NCBI GenBank assembly: GCA_910589135.1
Contig: CAJUSL010000081.1
Span: 1-5,375 of the forward strand
Source of the DNA: an uncultured Eggerthellaceae bacterium
GTDB lineage: Bacteria; Actinomycetota; Coriobacteriia; Coriobacteriales; Eggerthellaceae
Length of the DNA: 5,375 nucleotides
Reading direction: 5' to 3'
The notes under the pieces: generated by a model
Seen by the model: only the letters and a program-made list of their open reading frames with translations
Told to the model about the DNA's origin: nothing
The model's database searches: none
Part shown: piece after piece, positions 1-5,092 of the stretch
Layout of the letters: each line of letters starts with the position of its first letter
Position numbering within the stretch: position 1 is the first letter of the stretch
Position numbers and translations under genes: made by a program

Positions 1-1205
1 ACGATGCTACGCTCATCGCGAACACCTACGCCATCCTGCCCGAGGAGGAGGCCGCCCGCGCTGGGGTGGACGCTGACGAGACGAATCCCTTCGACCTGAG
101 GGAGTCGAATCTCGCCGACACCTACGCGCTCGCCAAGGAGTATGACTTCGACCTGCTCGCCTTCCTCGAGGCGAACATGCCCGGCTGGTCCGACATGGTG
201 GAAGACGCGGCGGAAGGCGATTTCTATGCCATCCGCGGCCTTTCCATGGGGGAGTTGCTCGACGCCGCAGGCGTGCAGTGGCGCGACACGTTCATGGGCG
301 GTGCCGGCAAGGTCGAGGTCACGGCGATCCCCCTCAGCCAGTACAACGCCATGCTCGCGCTCGCCGGCGAGGAGCCCCTCGCCCTCGGCGAGAACGAGTA
401 CGCGATCGACAACGCGCTGGAGGCGGTCGACGACGCCGTCGCGCAGGTAATTGAGGCGCGCGTGCCGGTCGTGGCCGACGGCGTGGAGCTCCTTCCGGCC
501 TCGCAGAGCCAGGCCGTGAACCTGCAGAACTCGGCGATGGACTCCACCGCATTCCAGCTCGTCGTGCCCGACGCCGTCATCGACGGCATGAAGGAGGCCG
601 GCGCCATCCCGCAGACCTCCTTCGTGAACGTCTCCTACGTCACGCCCGGCGCCGAGACCGACGCGCGCATCCAGGAGGCGCTGCATGCGGCCGTCCCCGA
701 CCGCACGCAATCCATCACAGACCCCAGGGAATGGGCGAAGTACCCCTGGCCCGTGCAGGCGATGTACACGCAGGCCGAGATGCGCGAGCAGGCGGGCGGC
801 CTGCGCATGCTGATCACCTACCTCGCGCTCTACATCGGCTTCGTCCTGCTCGTCGCCACCGCTGCCATCCTCGCGATCCAGCAGCTCACCGAATCGGTCG
901 ACTCCATGCCGCGGTATCGCATGCTTTGGAGGCTCGGCTGCGACGACGGCATGTTGAACCGCTCGCTGTTCGTGCAGGTGCTCGTGTACTTCCTGGCGCC
1001 GCTCGCGCTCGCCGCCTGCCACAGCATCTGCGCCATCGCGGTGCTCTCCGAATCGCTGTTCGAGGCGCTTGGCAGCCAGGACGTGTTCGGGCCCATCACG
1101 ATGGCGGCCGCGTTCACGCTGGGCATCTATGGCTGCTATTTCCTGGTGACGTACTTCGTGTCGCGCGGCGTCGTGAAGAGCGGCCTGCGCACGAGGGAAG
1201 CGTAG
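1..1205 (+). CDS. FtsX-like (BceB-type) ABC transporter permease, C-terminal part
   Basis: Membrane subunit of an ABC transporter of the MacB/FtsX/BceB superfamily; 5' end lies outside the window. The frame is open from base 3 to the TAG at 1203-1205 (400 visible codons). A GTG at 66 is not needed as a start, because the upstream codons read as ordinary protein (DATLIANTYAILPEEE). Codons up to about 810 encode a large soluble region, including the stretch AIPLSQYNAMLALAGEEPL, which resembles the extracytoplasmic domain of BceB-like permeases. Three hydrophobic helices follow, at about 810-880, 970-1045 and 1095-1165. Between the first two lies a cytoplasmic YRMLWRLGCDDGMLNRS segment, the FtsX signature region that contacts the ATPase. 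In Bce-type permeases the large domain sits between helices 7 and 8, which fits the layout. Family role: resistance to or sensing of envelope-active peptides; the substrate is unknown here. Family assignment is confident, the Bce subtype less so. Confidence 0.88.
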   Translation, partial: DATLIANTYAILPEEEAARAGVDADETNPFDLRESNLADTYALAKEYDFDLLAFLEANMPGWSDMVEDAAEGDFYAIRGLSMGELLDAAGVQWRDTFMGGAGKVEVTAIPLSQYNAMLALAGEEPLALGENEYAIDNALEAVDDAVAQVIEARVPVVADGVELLPASQSQAVNLQNSAMDSTAFQLVVPDAVIDGMKEAGAIPQTSFVNVSYVTPGAETDARIQEALHAAVPDRTQSITDPREWAKYPWPVQAMYTQAEMREQAGGLRMLITYLALYIGFVLLVATAAILAIQQLTESVDSMPRYRMLWRLGCDDGMLNRSLFVQVLVYFLAPLALAACHSICAIAVLSESLFEALGSQDVFGPITMAAAFTLGIYGCYFLVTYFVSRGVVKSGLRTREA

Positions 1206-1216
1206 GCCGGGCATCG

Positions 1217-1433
1217 CACGGTTCGAAACGCCACGAGCGGAGGCCAAGCCAAAGGAGTCGAGAAATCCACCCGCGCGGCGGCACAGGTGTCTCGCTTGGC
1301 TTCGAACTGCGAAATCCGTGGGAATCTATTTTCCCACGGATTTCTTGCTCTGCAGAACCGCTTGACTACCTACGCCGCCGCGCGGGTTGGTTCGAGGCGA
1401 CGAAGCGTCGAAGCGAGGGCGTTCCGAACCGTG
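1217..1433. repeat. 217-bp imperfect palindrome (MITE-like or long-hairpin element)
   Basis: The permease-ZIP intergenic space is one long interrupted inverted repeat. Terminal blocks 1217-1232 (CACGGTTCGAAACGCC) and 1418-1433 match in reverse complement at 15 of 16 bases. Middle blocks 1269-1282 (ACCCGCGCGGCGGC) and 1374-1387 match 14 of 14, with AGGT 1285-1288 and ACCT 1368-1371 in register just inside. Apical blocks 1311-1324 and 1331-1344 match 14 of 14 around a 6-base loop. The stretches between blocks are diverged and of slightly different length. It starts 11 bp after the permease stop and ends 3 bp before the last base of the ZIP stop codon. No transposase and no clear target-site duplication are seen. 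It could be a miniature non-autonomous mobile element, a REP-like repeat, a structured RNA, or an oversized terminator between convergent genes. The structure is seen directly; the nature is open. Confidence 0.75.
1311..1344 (+). terminator. Perfect 14-bp hairpin downstream of the permease gene
   Basis: GAAATCCGTGGGAA (1311-1324) and its exact reverse complement (1331-1344) flank a 6-base loop, TCTATT. It is the apical stem of the larger palindrome and lies about 105 bases after the permease stop. The bases after it (TTGCTCTG) are only mildly T-rich, so it is not a textbook intrinsic terminator. It could stop transcripts from either convergent gene or protect 3' ends. The stem is certain, the terminator role is inferred. 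Confidence 0.5.
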
Positions 1434-1438
1434 TTTTT
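1389..1438 (+). terminator. Candidate intrinsic terminator for rightward transcription
   Basis: GGTTCG (1389-1394) pairs with CGAACC (1425-1430), and the stem can extend inward to about 1399/1420 through one mismatch and two G-T pairs. A small inner hairpin, CGACG AAG CGTCG (1398-1410), is an alternative fold. After a GTG, five T residues (1434-1438) follow, as expected of a rho-independent site reading rightward from the permease. The T-run overlaps the reverse-strand stop codon of the ZIP gene. It would keep permease transcripts out of the antisense strand of the ZIP gene. The long loop and competing pairing with the left arm of the palindrome make this moderate. Confidence 0.45.
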
Positions 1439-2225
1439 ATCCCAGCGCGACGTCGAGCATCATCATCAGCACGAACCCCAGACCCACGCCGATGGTGCCG
1501 ATGTTGGTGTGGCGTCCGGACTGCGTCTCGGGGATCAGCTCCTCCACCACCACGTAGAGCATGGCCCCGGCGGCGAACCCCAGCACGTAGGGCAGAAGCG
1601 GCTCGGCCACGGCGGTCACGCCCAGCATCAGCGCTGCGCCTAGAGGCTCGATGGCGCCGGAGACCACCCCGTAGCCGAAGGCCTTTCCCTTCGACGACGA
1701 GGCCGCCATAGGCATGGACACGATGGCGCCTTCCGGGAAGTTCTGCACCGCTATGCCCACCGCCAAGGCGCACACGGCGGCCAGCGTGATGCCTCCGTCG
1801 CCGGCCAGGTATCCTGCCAGCACGACGCCTACGGCCATGCCTTCGGGCAGGTTGTGGATAGCCACGGCGAAAAACAGCATGGTGGGACGCTTCAGGCCGC
1901 TCGGCCGTCCTTCGGGCACGTCGGAATCGAGGTGGAGGTGGGGAAGGAGGCTGTCCACGACGAGCAGCGTCCCCATGCCTGCGAGCAGGCCCGTCGCGGC
2001 AGGCACCCAGGCGATGACGCCTTGGCCTTCGGCCATGTCCATCGACGGGATGAGCAGCGACCAGACCGAAGCCGCCACCATGACGCCCGCAGCGAACCCG
2101 ATCAGCGCCTTCTGCAGGCGCTCGCCCATGCCGCGGCGCATGAACAGCACCAAGGCGCTGCCGGCCGTAGTGCCCAGAAACGGCACCAGGAGCCCGAACA
2201 GAAGCGCTATGGACCGGTCATCCAT
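1437..2225 (-). CDS. ZIP family divalent metal transporter
   Basis: Inner-membrane permease importing divalent cations such as zinc, iron or manganese (the family is usually broad), 262 residues, close to E. coli ZupT at 257. About eight hydrophobic helices can be traced. The two signature metal-site helices are present: HNLPEG at residues 124-129 and QNFPEG at 161-166. Further conserved groups are GAIEPLGA (190-197) and VEELIPE (227-233). The loop PHLHLDSD (95-102) is a short histidine-bearing cytoplasmic loop, shorter than in eukaryotic ZIPs. In the second motif a Gln stands where some relatives have His, a known variant in GufA/ZupT-like proteins. The start MDDRSIALLFGLL was chosen because GGAAGGAAGGA lies immediately upstream; a 14-residue longer start at 2267 has no comparable site. 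It is transcribed alone, convergent with the permease and divergent from the SDR gene. No Zur, MntR or Fur box was recognised. Metal specificity cannot be read from sequence. Confidence 0.93.
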   Translation of the reverse strand: MDDRSIALLFGLLVPFLGTTAGSALVLFMRRGMGERLQKALIGFAAGVMVAASVWSLLIPSMDMAEGQGVIAWVPAATGLLAGMGTLLVVDSLLPHLHLDSDVPEGRPSGLKRPTMLFFAVAIHNLPEGMAVGVVLAGYLAGDGGITLAAVCALAVGIAVQNFPEGAIVSMPMAASSSKGKAFGYGVVSGAIEPLGAALMLGVTAVAEPLLPYVLGFAAGAMLYVVVEELIPETQSGRHTNIGTIGVGLGFVLMMMLDVALG

Positions 2226-2229
2226 GCCG

Positions 2230-2240
2230 TCCTTCCTTCC
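2230..2240 (-). promoter_or_regulatory. Ribosome binding site deciding the ZIP start
   Basis: The reverse strand reads GGAAGGAAGGA, followed by CGGC and the ATG at 2225-2223. It is a doubled AAGG Shine-Dalgarno with 4 to 8 bases of spacing. It supports the internal start rather than the ATG at 2267, whose upstream sequence is not purine-rich. Confidence 0.75.
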
Positions 2241-2371
2241 ACCGCCTTTGACGTCCAAGGAGACCATAACCCACCGCGCATCCGCGCGCCCGTCCGCCGA
2301 AGAATTGTTAAATCGCCGTTAATGCGATGGTGTGCTGCCGATCGGTCGCGGAAAATGGTTGGACGACTCAC
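2241..2371. promoter_or_regulatory. Divergent promoter region between the ZIP and SDR genes
   Basis: This gap must hold promoters for both divergent genes. Its only AT-rich island is about 2301-2323 (AGAATTGTTAAATCGCCGTT and on). Within it GTTAA occurs twice, at 2307-2311 and 2318-2322, exactly 11 bp apart, one helical turn, as in tandem regulator half-sites. TTGTTA at 2305-2310 is a possible weak -35 for the SDR direction, but no good -10 follows at 16-18 bp. No convincing sigma-70 promoter was found in the ZIP direction either. The call rests mainly on gene arrangement and base composition. Confidence 0.4.
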
Positions 2372-2372
2372 G

Positions 2373-2381
2373 AAGGAAAGG
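2373..2381 (+). promoter_or_regulatory. Ribosome binding site of the SDR gene
   Basis: AAGGAAAGG ends 7 bases before the ATG at 2389. It sets the start at MGFLKGKTAIITGGG, where SDR proteins normally begin, rather than at the GTG at 2332, which would add 19 unrelated residues and has no such site. Confidence 0.8.
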
Positions 2382-2388
2382 ACATCCC

Positions 2389-3189
2389 ATGGGCTTTCTG
2401 AAAGGCAAGACGGCCATCATCACCGGCGGCGGATTCGCCGCGCTCAAGGACGGCTCCGCCGGCTCGATCGGCTACGGCATCGCGACGGCGTACGCCAAGG
2501 AGGGCGCCAACCTCGTGCTCACCGGGCGCAACGTGCAGAAGCTCGAGGACGCCAAGGAGCGGCTGGAGGCCGAGCACGGCATCAAGGTGCTGGCGGTCCA
2601 GGCCGACGTGAACGCCGGGGCCGACAACAAGGCCACTGTCCAGCGCGTCGTCGATGCGGCCGTCGAGGAGTTCGGACGCATCGACGTGCTGGTGAACAAC
2701 GCCCAGGCATCCGCGTCGGGCGTGACGCTGGCCGACCACACGACCGACCAGTTCGACCTGGCCGTCTACTCGGGCCTCTACGCCACCTTCTACTACATGC
2801 AGGCGTGCTATCCGCACCTGAAGGAGACGAAGGGCTCCGTCATCAACTTCGCGAGCGGCGCCGGGCTGTTCGGCAACTACGGCCAGTGCGCCTACGCGGC
2901 CGCCAAGGAGGGCATCCGCGGCATGTCGCGCGTGGCGGCCACCGAGTGGGGCCCCGACGGCATCAACGTGAACGTGGTGTGCCCGCTGGCATGGACCGCA
3001 GCGCTCGAGAACTTCCAAGAGCAGTACCCCGAGGCGTTCGAAGCCAACGTGCACATGCCTCCGATGGGCCACTACGGCAACGTCGAGACCGAGATCGGCC
3101 GCGTGGTGGTGCAGCTGGCCAACCCCGACTTCAAGTTCATGAGCGGCGAGACGCTCACGCTGGAAGGCGGCATGGGGCAGCGCCCGTAG
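2389..3189 (+). CDS. SDR family NAD(P)-dependent oxidoreductase
   Basis: Classical-size short-chain dehydrogenase/reductase, 266 residues, cytosolic, expected to interconvert an alcohol and a ketone (or reduce a related group) with NAD(H) or NADP(H). The Rossmann fold begins at AIITGGG (9-15), but the usual TGxxxGxG motif is stretched by about ten residues (FAALKDGSAGS) before IGYGIA (27-32). NLVLTGRN (41-48) follows; an Arg after strand 2 hints at NADP preference, which is tentative. NNAQ at 103-106 replaces the usual NNAG. Catalytic Ser156, Tyr169 and Lys173 are present with the standard S-x12-Y-xxx-K spacing. The helix-4 Asn of the usual catalytic tetrad is not evident: the region reads AVYSGLYATF (125-134). 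The C-terminus, LTLEGGMGQRP, is typical of the fold. It seems monocistronic, with hairpins after the stop. Neighbours give no substrate clue. Gut Coriobacteria carry many SDRs, including steroid dehydrogenases, but nothing here justifies that assignment. Confidence 0.93.
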   Translation: MGFLKGKTAIITGGGFAALKDGSAGSIGYGIATAYAKEGANLVLTGRNVQKLEDAKERLEAEHGIKVLAVQADVNAGADNKATVQRVVDAAVEEFGRIDVLVNNAQASASGVTLADHTTDQFDLAVYSGLYATFYYMQACYPHLKETKGSVINFASGAGLFGNYGQCAYAAAKEGIRGMSRVAATEWGPDGINVNVVCPLAWTAALENFQEQYPEAFEANVHMPPMGHYGNVETEIGRVVVQLANPDFKFMSGETLTLEGGMGQRP

Positions 3190-3248
3190 GAAGGCATCTT
3201 CCGACTGCTTTGGAAGGCCGCGCCGTCCCCAGGGATGTCGCGGCCTTC
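3189..3248 (+). terminator. Tandem hairpins after the SDR gene
   Basis: A small hairpin, GGAAG gcat CTTCC (3189-3202), begins on the last base of the SDR stop codon. A larger one pairs GAAGGCCGCG (3213-3222) perfectly with CGCGGCCTTC (3239-3248). Inside it, a symmetric 3-base internal loop leads to a further TCCC/GGGA stem (3226-3229 with 3232-3235). No T-run follows, as is common for terminators in GC-rich actinobacteria. It separates the SDR gene from the downstream two-component operon. Confidence 0.6.
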
Positions 3249-3273
3249 GCCGTGTCCGGCCATGCGATATGAT
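3246..3273 (+). promoter_or_regulatory. Predicted promoter of the regulator-kinase operon
   Basis: TATGAT at 3268-3273 matches the sigma-70 -10 consensus in five of six bases. The best -35 at suitable spacing is the weak TTCGCC (3246-3251, 16-bp spacer). Transcription would begin near 3280, giving a leader of roughly 36 bases before the ATG at 3316. The -35 region overlaps the right arm of the SDR terminator hairpin. A weak -35 would fit an activator-dependent or low-level promoter. Confidence 0.42.
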
Positions 3274-3315
3274 GATGCGCGACGAAACGACACGCCGCAC
3301 GGGAAGGGGGAGGGC

Positions 3316-3987
3316 ATGCGCGTTCTTCTCGTGGAAGACGACGGCGCCATCGTCCGCACGCTGACCGACCTGCTGCGAAGCGAGGGGTTCCAGGTGGAGG
3401 CCGAGGCGACCCAGAGCGGCGCCCAGGCACGCCTGGCGGCCGAGCGGTTCGACATCGTTCTGCTGGATGTGACGCTTGCCGAGGGCAACGGGTTCGCCGT
3501 GTGCGCAGCCGCGCGCGAGACGGCGCCTGGGATGCCCGTCATCTTCCTCACGGCCTCCGATGACGAATACTCCACGGTGGCGGGCCTTGACATGGGTGCC
3601 ATCGACTACATCGCAAAGCCCTTCCGCGCTCGCGAGCTGGTGTCGCGCATGCGCGGCGCCCTGAGGCGCGCGGGCTCCGTCGACAGCGTGCTGGCCGCTG
3701 GCGACGTGCGGCTGGACGTGGCCTCGGCCACGGTGACCAAGGGCGGCCGCGAGGTGTTCCTCTCGGCGCTGGAATATCGCCTGCTTTTGTGCTTCCTGCA
3801 GCACGGGGGCAGGCTGGTCACCCGCGAAATGCTGCGGGATGCCGTCTGGGACAGCGCGGGCGAGTACGTGTCCGACAATGCGCTCAACGTCTACGTGAAG
3901 CGCCTGCGCGAGAAGGTGGAGACCGACCCGTCCGACCCGCGGCTGATCGTCACGGTGCGCGGGCTTGGATACAAGGTGCGTGGCTAG
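3316..3987 (+). CDS. OmpR/PhoB-family DNA-binding response regulator
   Basis: Cytosolic transcription regulator of a two-component system, 223 residues, typical length. The receiver domain (1-118) has the acidic pair D8-D9, phospho-acceptor D51 in IVLLDVTL, T79 in IFLTAS and K101 in IAKPF, all the residues needed for phosphorylation. The winged-helix output domain (about 127-222) shows LEYRLLLCFLQHGGRLVTRE, the recognition-helix region DNALNVYVKRLREKVE (188-203) and the wing IVTVRGLGYKV (211-221). The start is fixed by GGGAAGGGGGAGGG (3301-3314) just before the ATG; an in-frame ATG at 3235 would add 27 non-receiver residues and lacks support. It lies three bases ahead of the kinase gene and is presumably its partner. 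A likely target is the dyad/tandem repeat upstream of the ABC ATPase gene, inferred from position and from the 11-bp tandem sites favoured by this family. Confidence 0.95.
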   Translation: MRVLLVEDDGAIVRTLTDLLRSEGFQVEAEATQSGAQARLAAERFDIVLLDVTLAEGNGFAVCAAARETAPGMPVIFLTASDDEYSTVAGLDMGAIDYIAKPFRARELVSRMRGALRRAGSVDSVLAAGDVRLDVASATVTKGGREVFLSALEYRLLLCFLQHGGRLVTREMLRDAVWDSAGEYVSDNALNVYVKRLREKVETDPSDPRLIVTVRGLGYKVRG

Positions 3988-3990
3988 GGC

Positions 3991-4992
3991 ATGGGCACTT
4001 TCTCGACGCTTTTGTGCCAGTGCGCCGTGTTCGTGCTCGCGACGGGCGTCCTCGCCTGGGCGGCTCCGGCGGAGGCGAGGCCATGGGTTGCGGTCACGGG
4101 CGCCGTCATGCTGGCGGCGTTTTTGGGCATCACGCTGCATCGGCACCGTCAGATCCGCCGCCTGGCCGCCGAGGTCGACGAGGTGCTGCATGGTGGCCGC
4201 ACGGTAGGCTTCTCGAACTGTCGCGAGGGCGACGTGGCGGTGCTCTCCAACGAGCTTGCGAAGATGGTGGCGCGACTCGTGCGCGCCCGCGATCAGCTGG
4301 CTGCGGAGCGCAGCGCGCTTGCCGATGCGCTGGCGGATGTATCCCATCAGATTCGCACGCCGCTCACGGCGGCCGCCCTTATGTTGCCCGCGGTGGAGCG
4401 CGCCGACGACGCCGTCGAGCGAAAGCGGGTGGCGCGGGAGCTGGAGGCCATGATCGAGCGTGTCTCGTGGCTGGTGACCACGCTTCTGAAGATCGCGAAG
4501 GCGGACGCGGGAGCCATGCGCATGGAGCGGCACGAGGTGCGCGCCGCCGACGTAGCACGCCGCGCGGTGGCGCCCTTGGCCATGGCGATGGACCTGCACG
4601 ACGTCGGGCTGGCCATGGACCTTGACGAGGAGGCCGCCTTCCGGGGAGATGCCCACTGGACGACCGAGGCCGTGGAGAACATCGCAAAGAACTGCATGGA
4701 GCACACGCCCGCCGGCGGCACGGTCGCCGTGTCCGTGCGCGAGAACGCCCTGGCGTGCACCATCGCCGTGTCCGACACCGGGGCAGGCATCGCCCCGGAG
4801 GACCTCCCTTTCATCTTCGAGCGCTTCCATCGCGGCGGTGCGGGCAACGACGTGCGCCAGGCCGCCGGCTTCGGCATCGGGCTCTCGCTCGCCCAGGCCC
4901 TCGTGTCCGCCCAGGGCGGCACGGTGCGTGCTGCCAACAACCCGGAAGGCGGCGCTCGCTTCGAGGTCGTCTTTCCCAAGGTGGTCGTGTAG
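3991..4992 (+). CDS. Sensor histidine kinase, two-helix intramembrane-sensing type
   Basis: Membrane sensor kinase, 333 residues, that would autophosphorylate on His119 and pass the phosphate to the regulator encoded just upstream. Two N-terminal helices (about 4-24 and 32-50) are joined by only some seven residues (APAEARP), so there is practically no extracytoplasmic sensor domain. Next come a linker (about 55-110), the H-box DVSHQIRTPLTAAALMLP (116-133), the N-box ENIAKNCMEH (229-238), the G1 motif DTGAGI (262-267), the F-box FIFERFHRG (274-282) and the G2 motif GFGIGLSLAQ (293-302). All catalytic boxes are intact. This architecture matches BceS-like kinases, which sense through a partner ABC transporter rather than a ligand of their own; the ATPase gene downstream supports that reading. 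It starts three bases after the regulator stop (TAG GGC ATG), in the same frame, so translational coupling is likely; only a weak AAGGTG (3973-3978) lies upstream. Confidence 0.95.
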   Translation: MGTFSTLLCQCAVFVLATGVLAWAAPAEARPWVAVTGAVMLAAFLGITLHRHRQIRRLAAEVDEVLHGGRTVGFSNCREGDVAVLSNELAKMVARLVRARDQLAAERSALADALADVSHQIRTPLTAAALMLPAVERADDAVERKRVARELEAMIERVSWLVTTLLKIAKADAGAMRMERHEVRAADVARRAVAPLAMAMDLHDVGLAMDLDEEAAFRGDAHWTTEAVENIAKNCMEHTPAGGTVAVSVRENALACTIAVSDTGAGIAPEDLPFIFERFHRGGAGNDVRQAAGFGIGLSLAQALVSAQGGTVRAANNPEGGARFEVVFPKVVV

Positions 4993-5037
4993 GCCTGCCT
5001 CCATTACGGAACCGTAACGGAGGCGTCAGGGGCAGGC
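4993..5037 (+). promoter_or_regulatory. Nested dyad and 11-bp tandem repeat upstream of the ABC operon
   Basis: Arm 4997-5009 pairs with 5012-5024 around AA, 12 of 13 positions (one A-C mismatch); its core is TTACGG AA CCGTAA. A second, outer pair, GCCTGCC (4993-4999) with GGCAGGC (5031-5037), encloses it. As double-stranded DNA the same region holds a tandem repeat: ACGGAACCGTA (5006-5016) and ACGGAGGCGTC (5017-5027), 8 of 11 identical and exactly one helical turn apart, the pattern OmpR-type regulators bind head to tail. It may be the operator of the response regulator, a terminator or attenuator after the kinase gene (no T-run follows), or both. No clear -10 was identified before the ATPase start. 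Confidence 0.6.
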
Positions 5038-5092
5038 AATGGCGACATGTCAGACTTGCGGCAGACGGCATGCACCAAGGGAAGGACCAAAC

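Noticed and set aside
1206..1436. A tRNA-like or known riboswitch element, suggested by GGTTCGAA and several stems.
   Set aside because: No acceptor stem, anticodon arm or CCA-compatible layout could be traced, and no known riboswitch core was recognised. The stems are explained by the long inverted repeat.
1206..1440. Target-site duplication flanking the palindrome.
   Set aside because: The flanks (GGGCATCG on the left, TTTTTATC on the right) share no direct repeat, so insertion by transposition is not proven.
731..1711. A 326-codon forward frame running from inside the permease gene through the palindrome into the ZIP region.
   Set aside because: It is a shadow of the permease in another frame, continues into Arg/Pro-rich nonsense, and has no ribosome site or domain.
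1854..3272. A 472-codon forward frame crossing the ZIP 5' end, the intergenic region and the SDR gene.
   Set aside because: It is out of frame with the SDR and antisense to ZIP, with low-complexity Arg/His/Gly composition and no start signal.
3235..3315. An in-frame N-terminal extension of the response regulator by 27 residues.
   Set aside because: Receiver domains begin at the RVLLVEDD strand, and the strong GGAAGGGGGAGGG site lies directly before the ATG at 3316. The predicted -10 lies inside the extension.
2368..5004. An 878-codon open frame on the reverse strand across the SDR, regulator and kinase genes.
   Set aside because: Long antisense frames are common opposite GC-rich codons. Its translation is rich in His, Arg and Gly without any domain, while the forward genes have complete motifs and ribosome sites.
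5044..5051. An 8-bp perfect palindrome, GACATGTC, between the dyad and the ATPase start.
   Set aside because: It is too short to be meaningful alone in a window of this size, and no partner or known operator was recognised.
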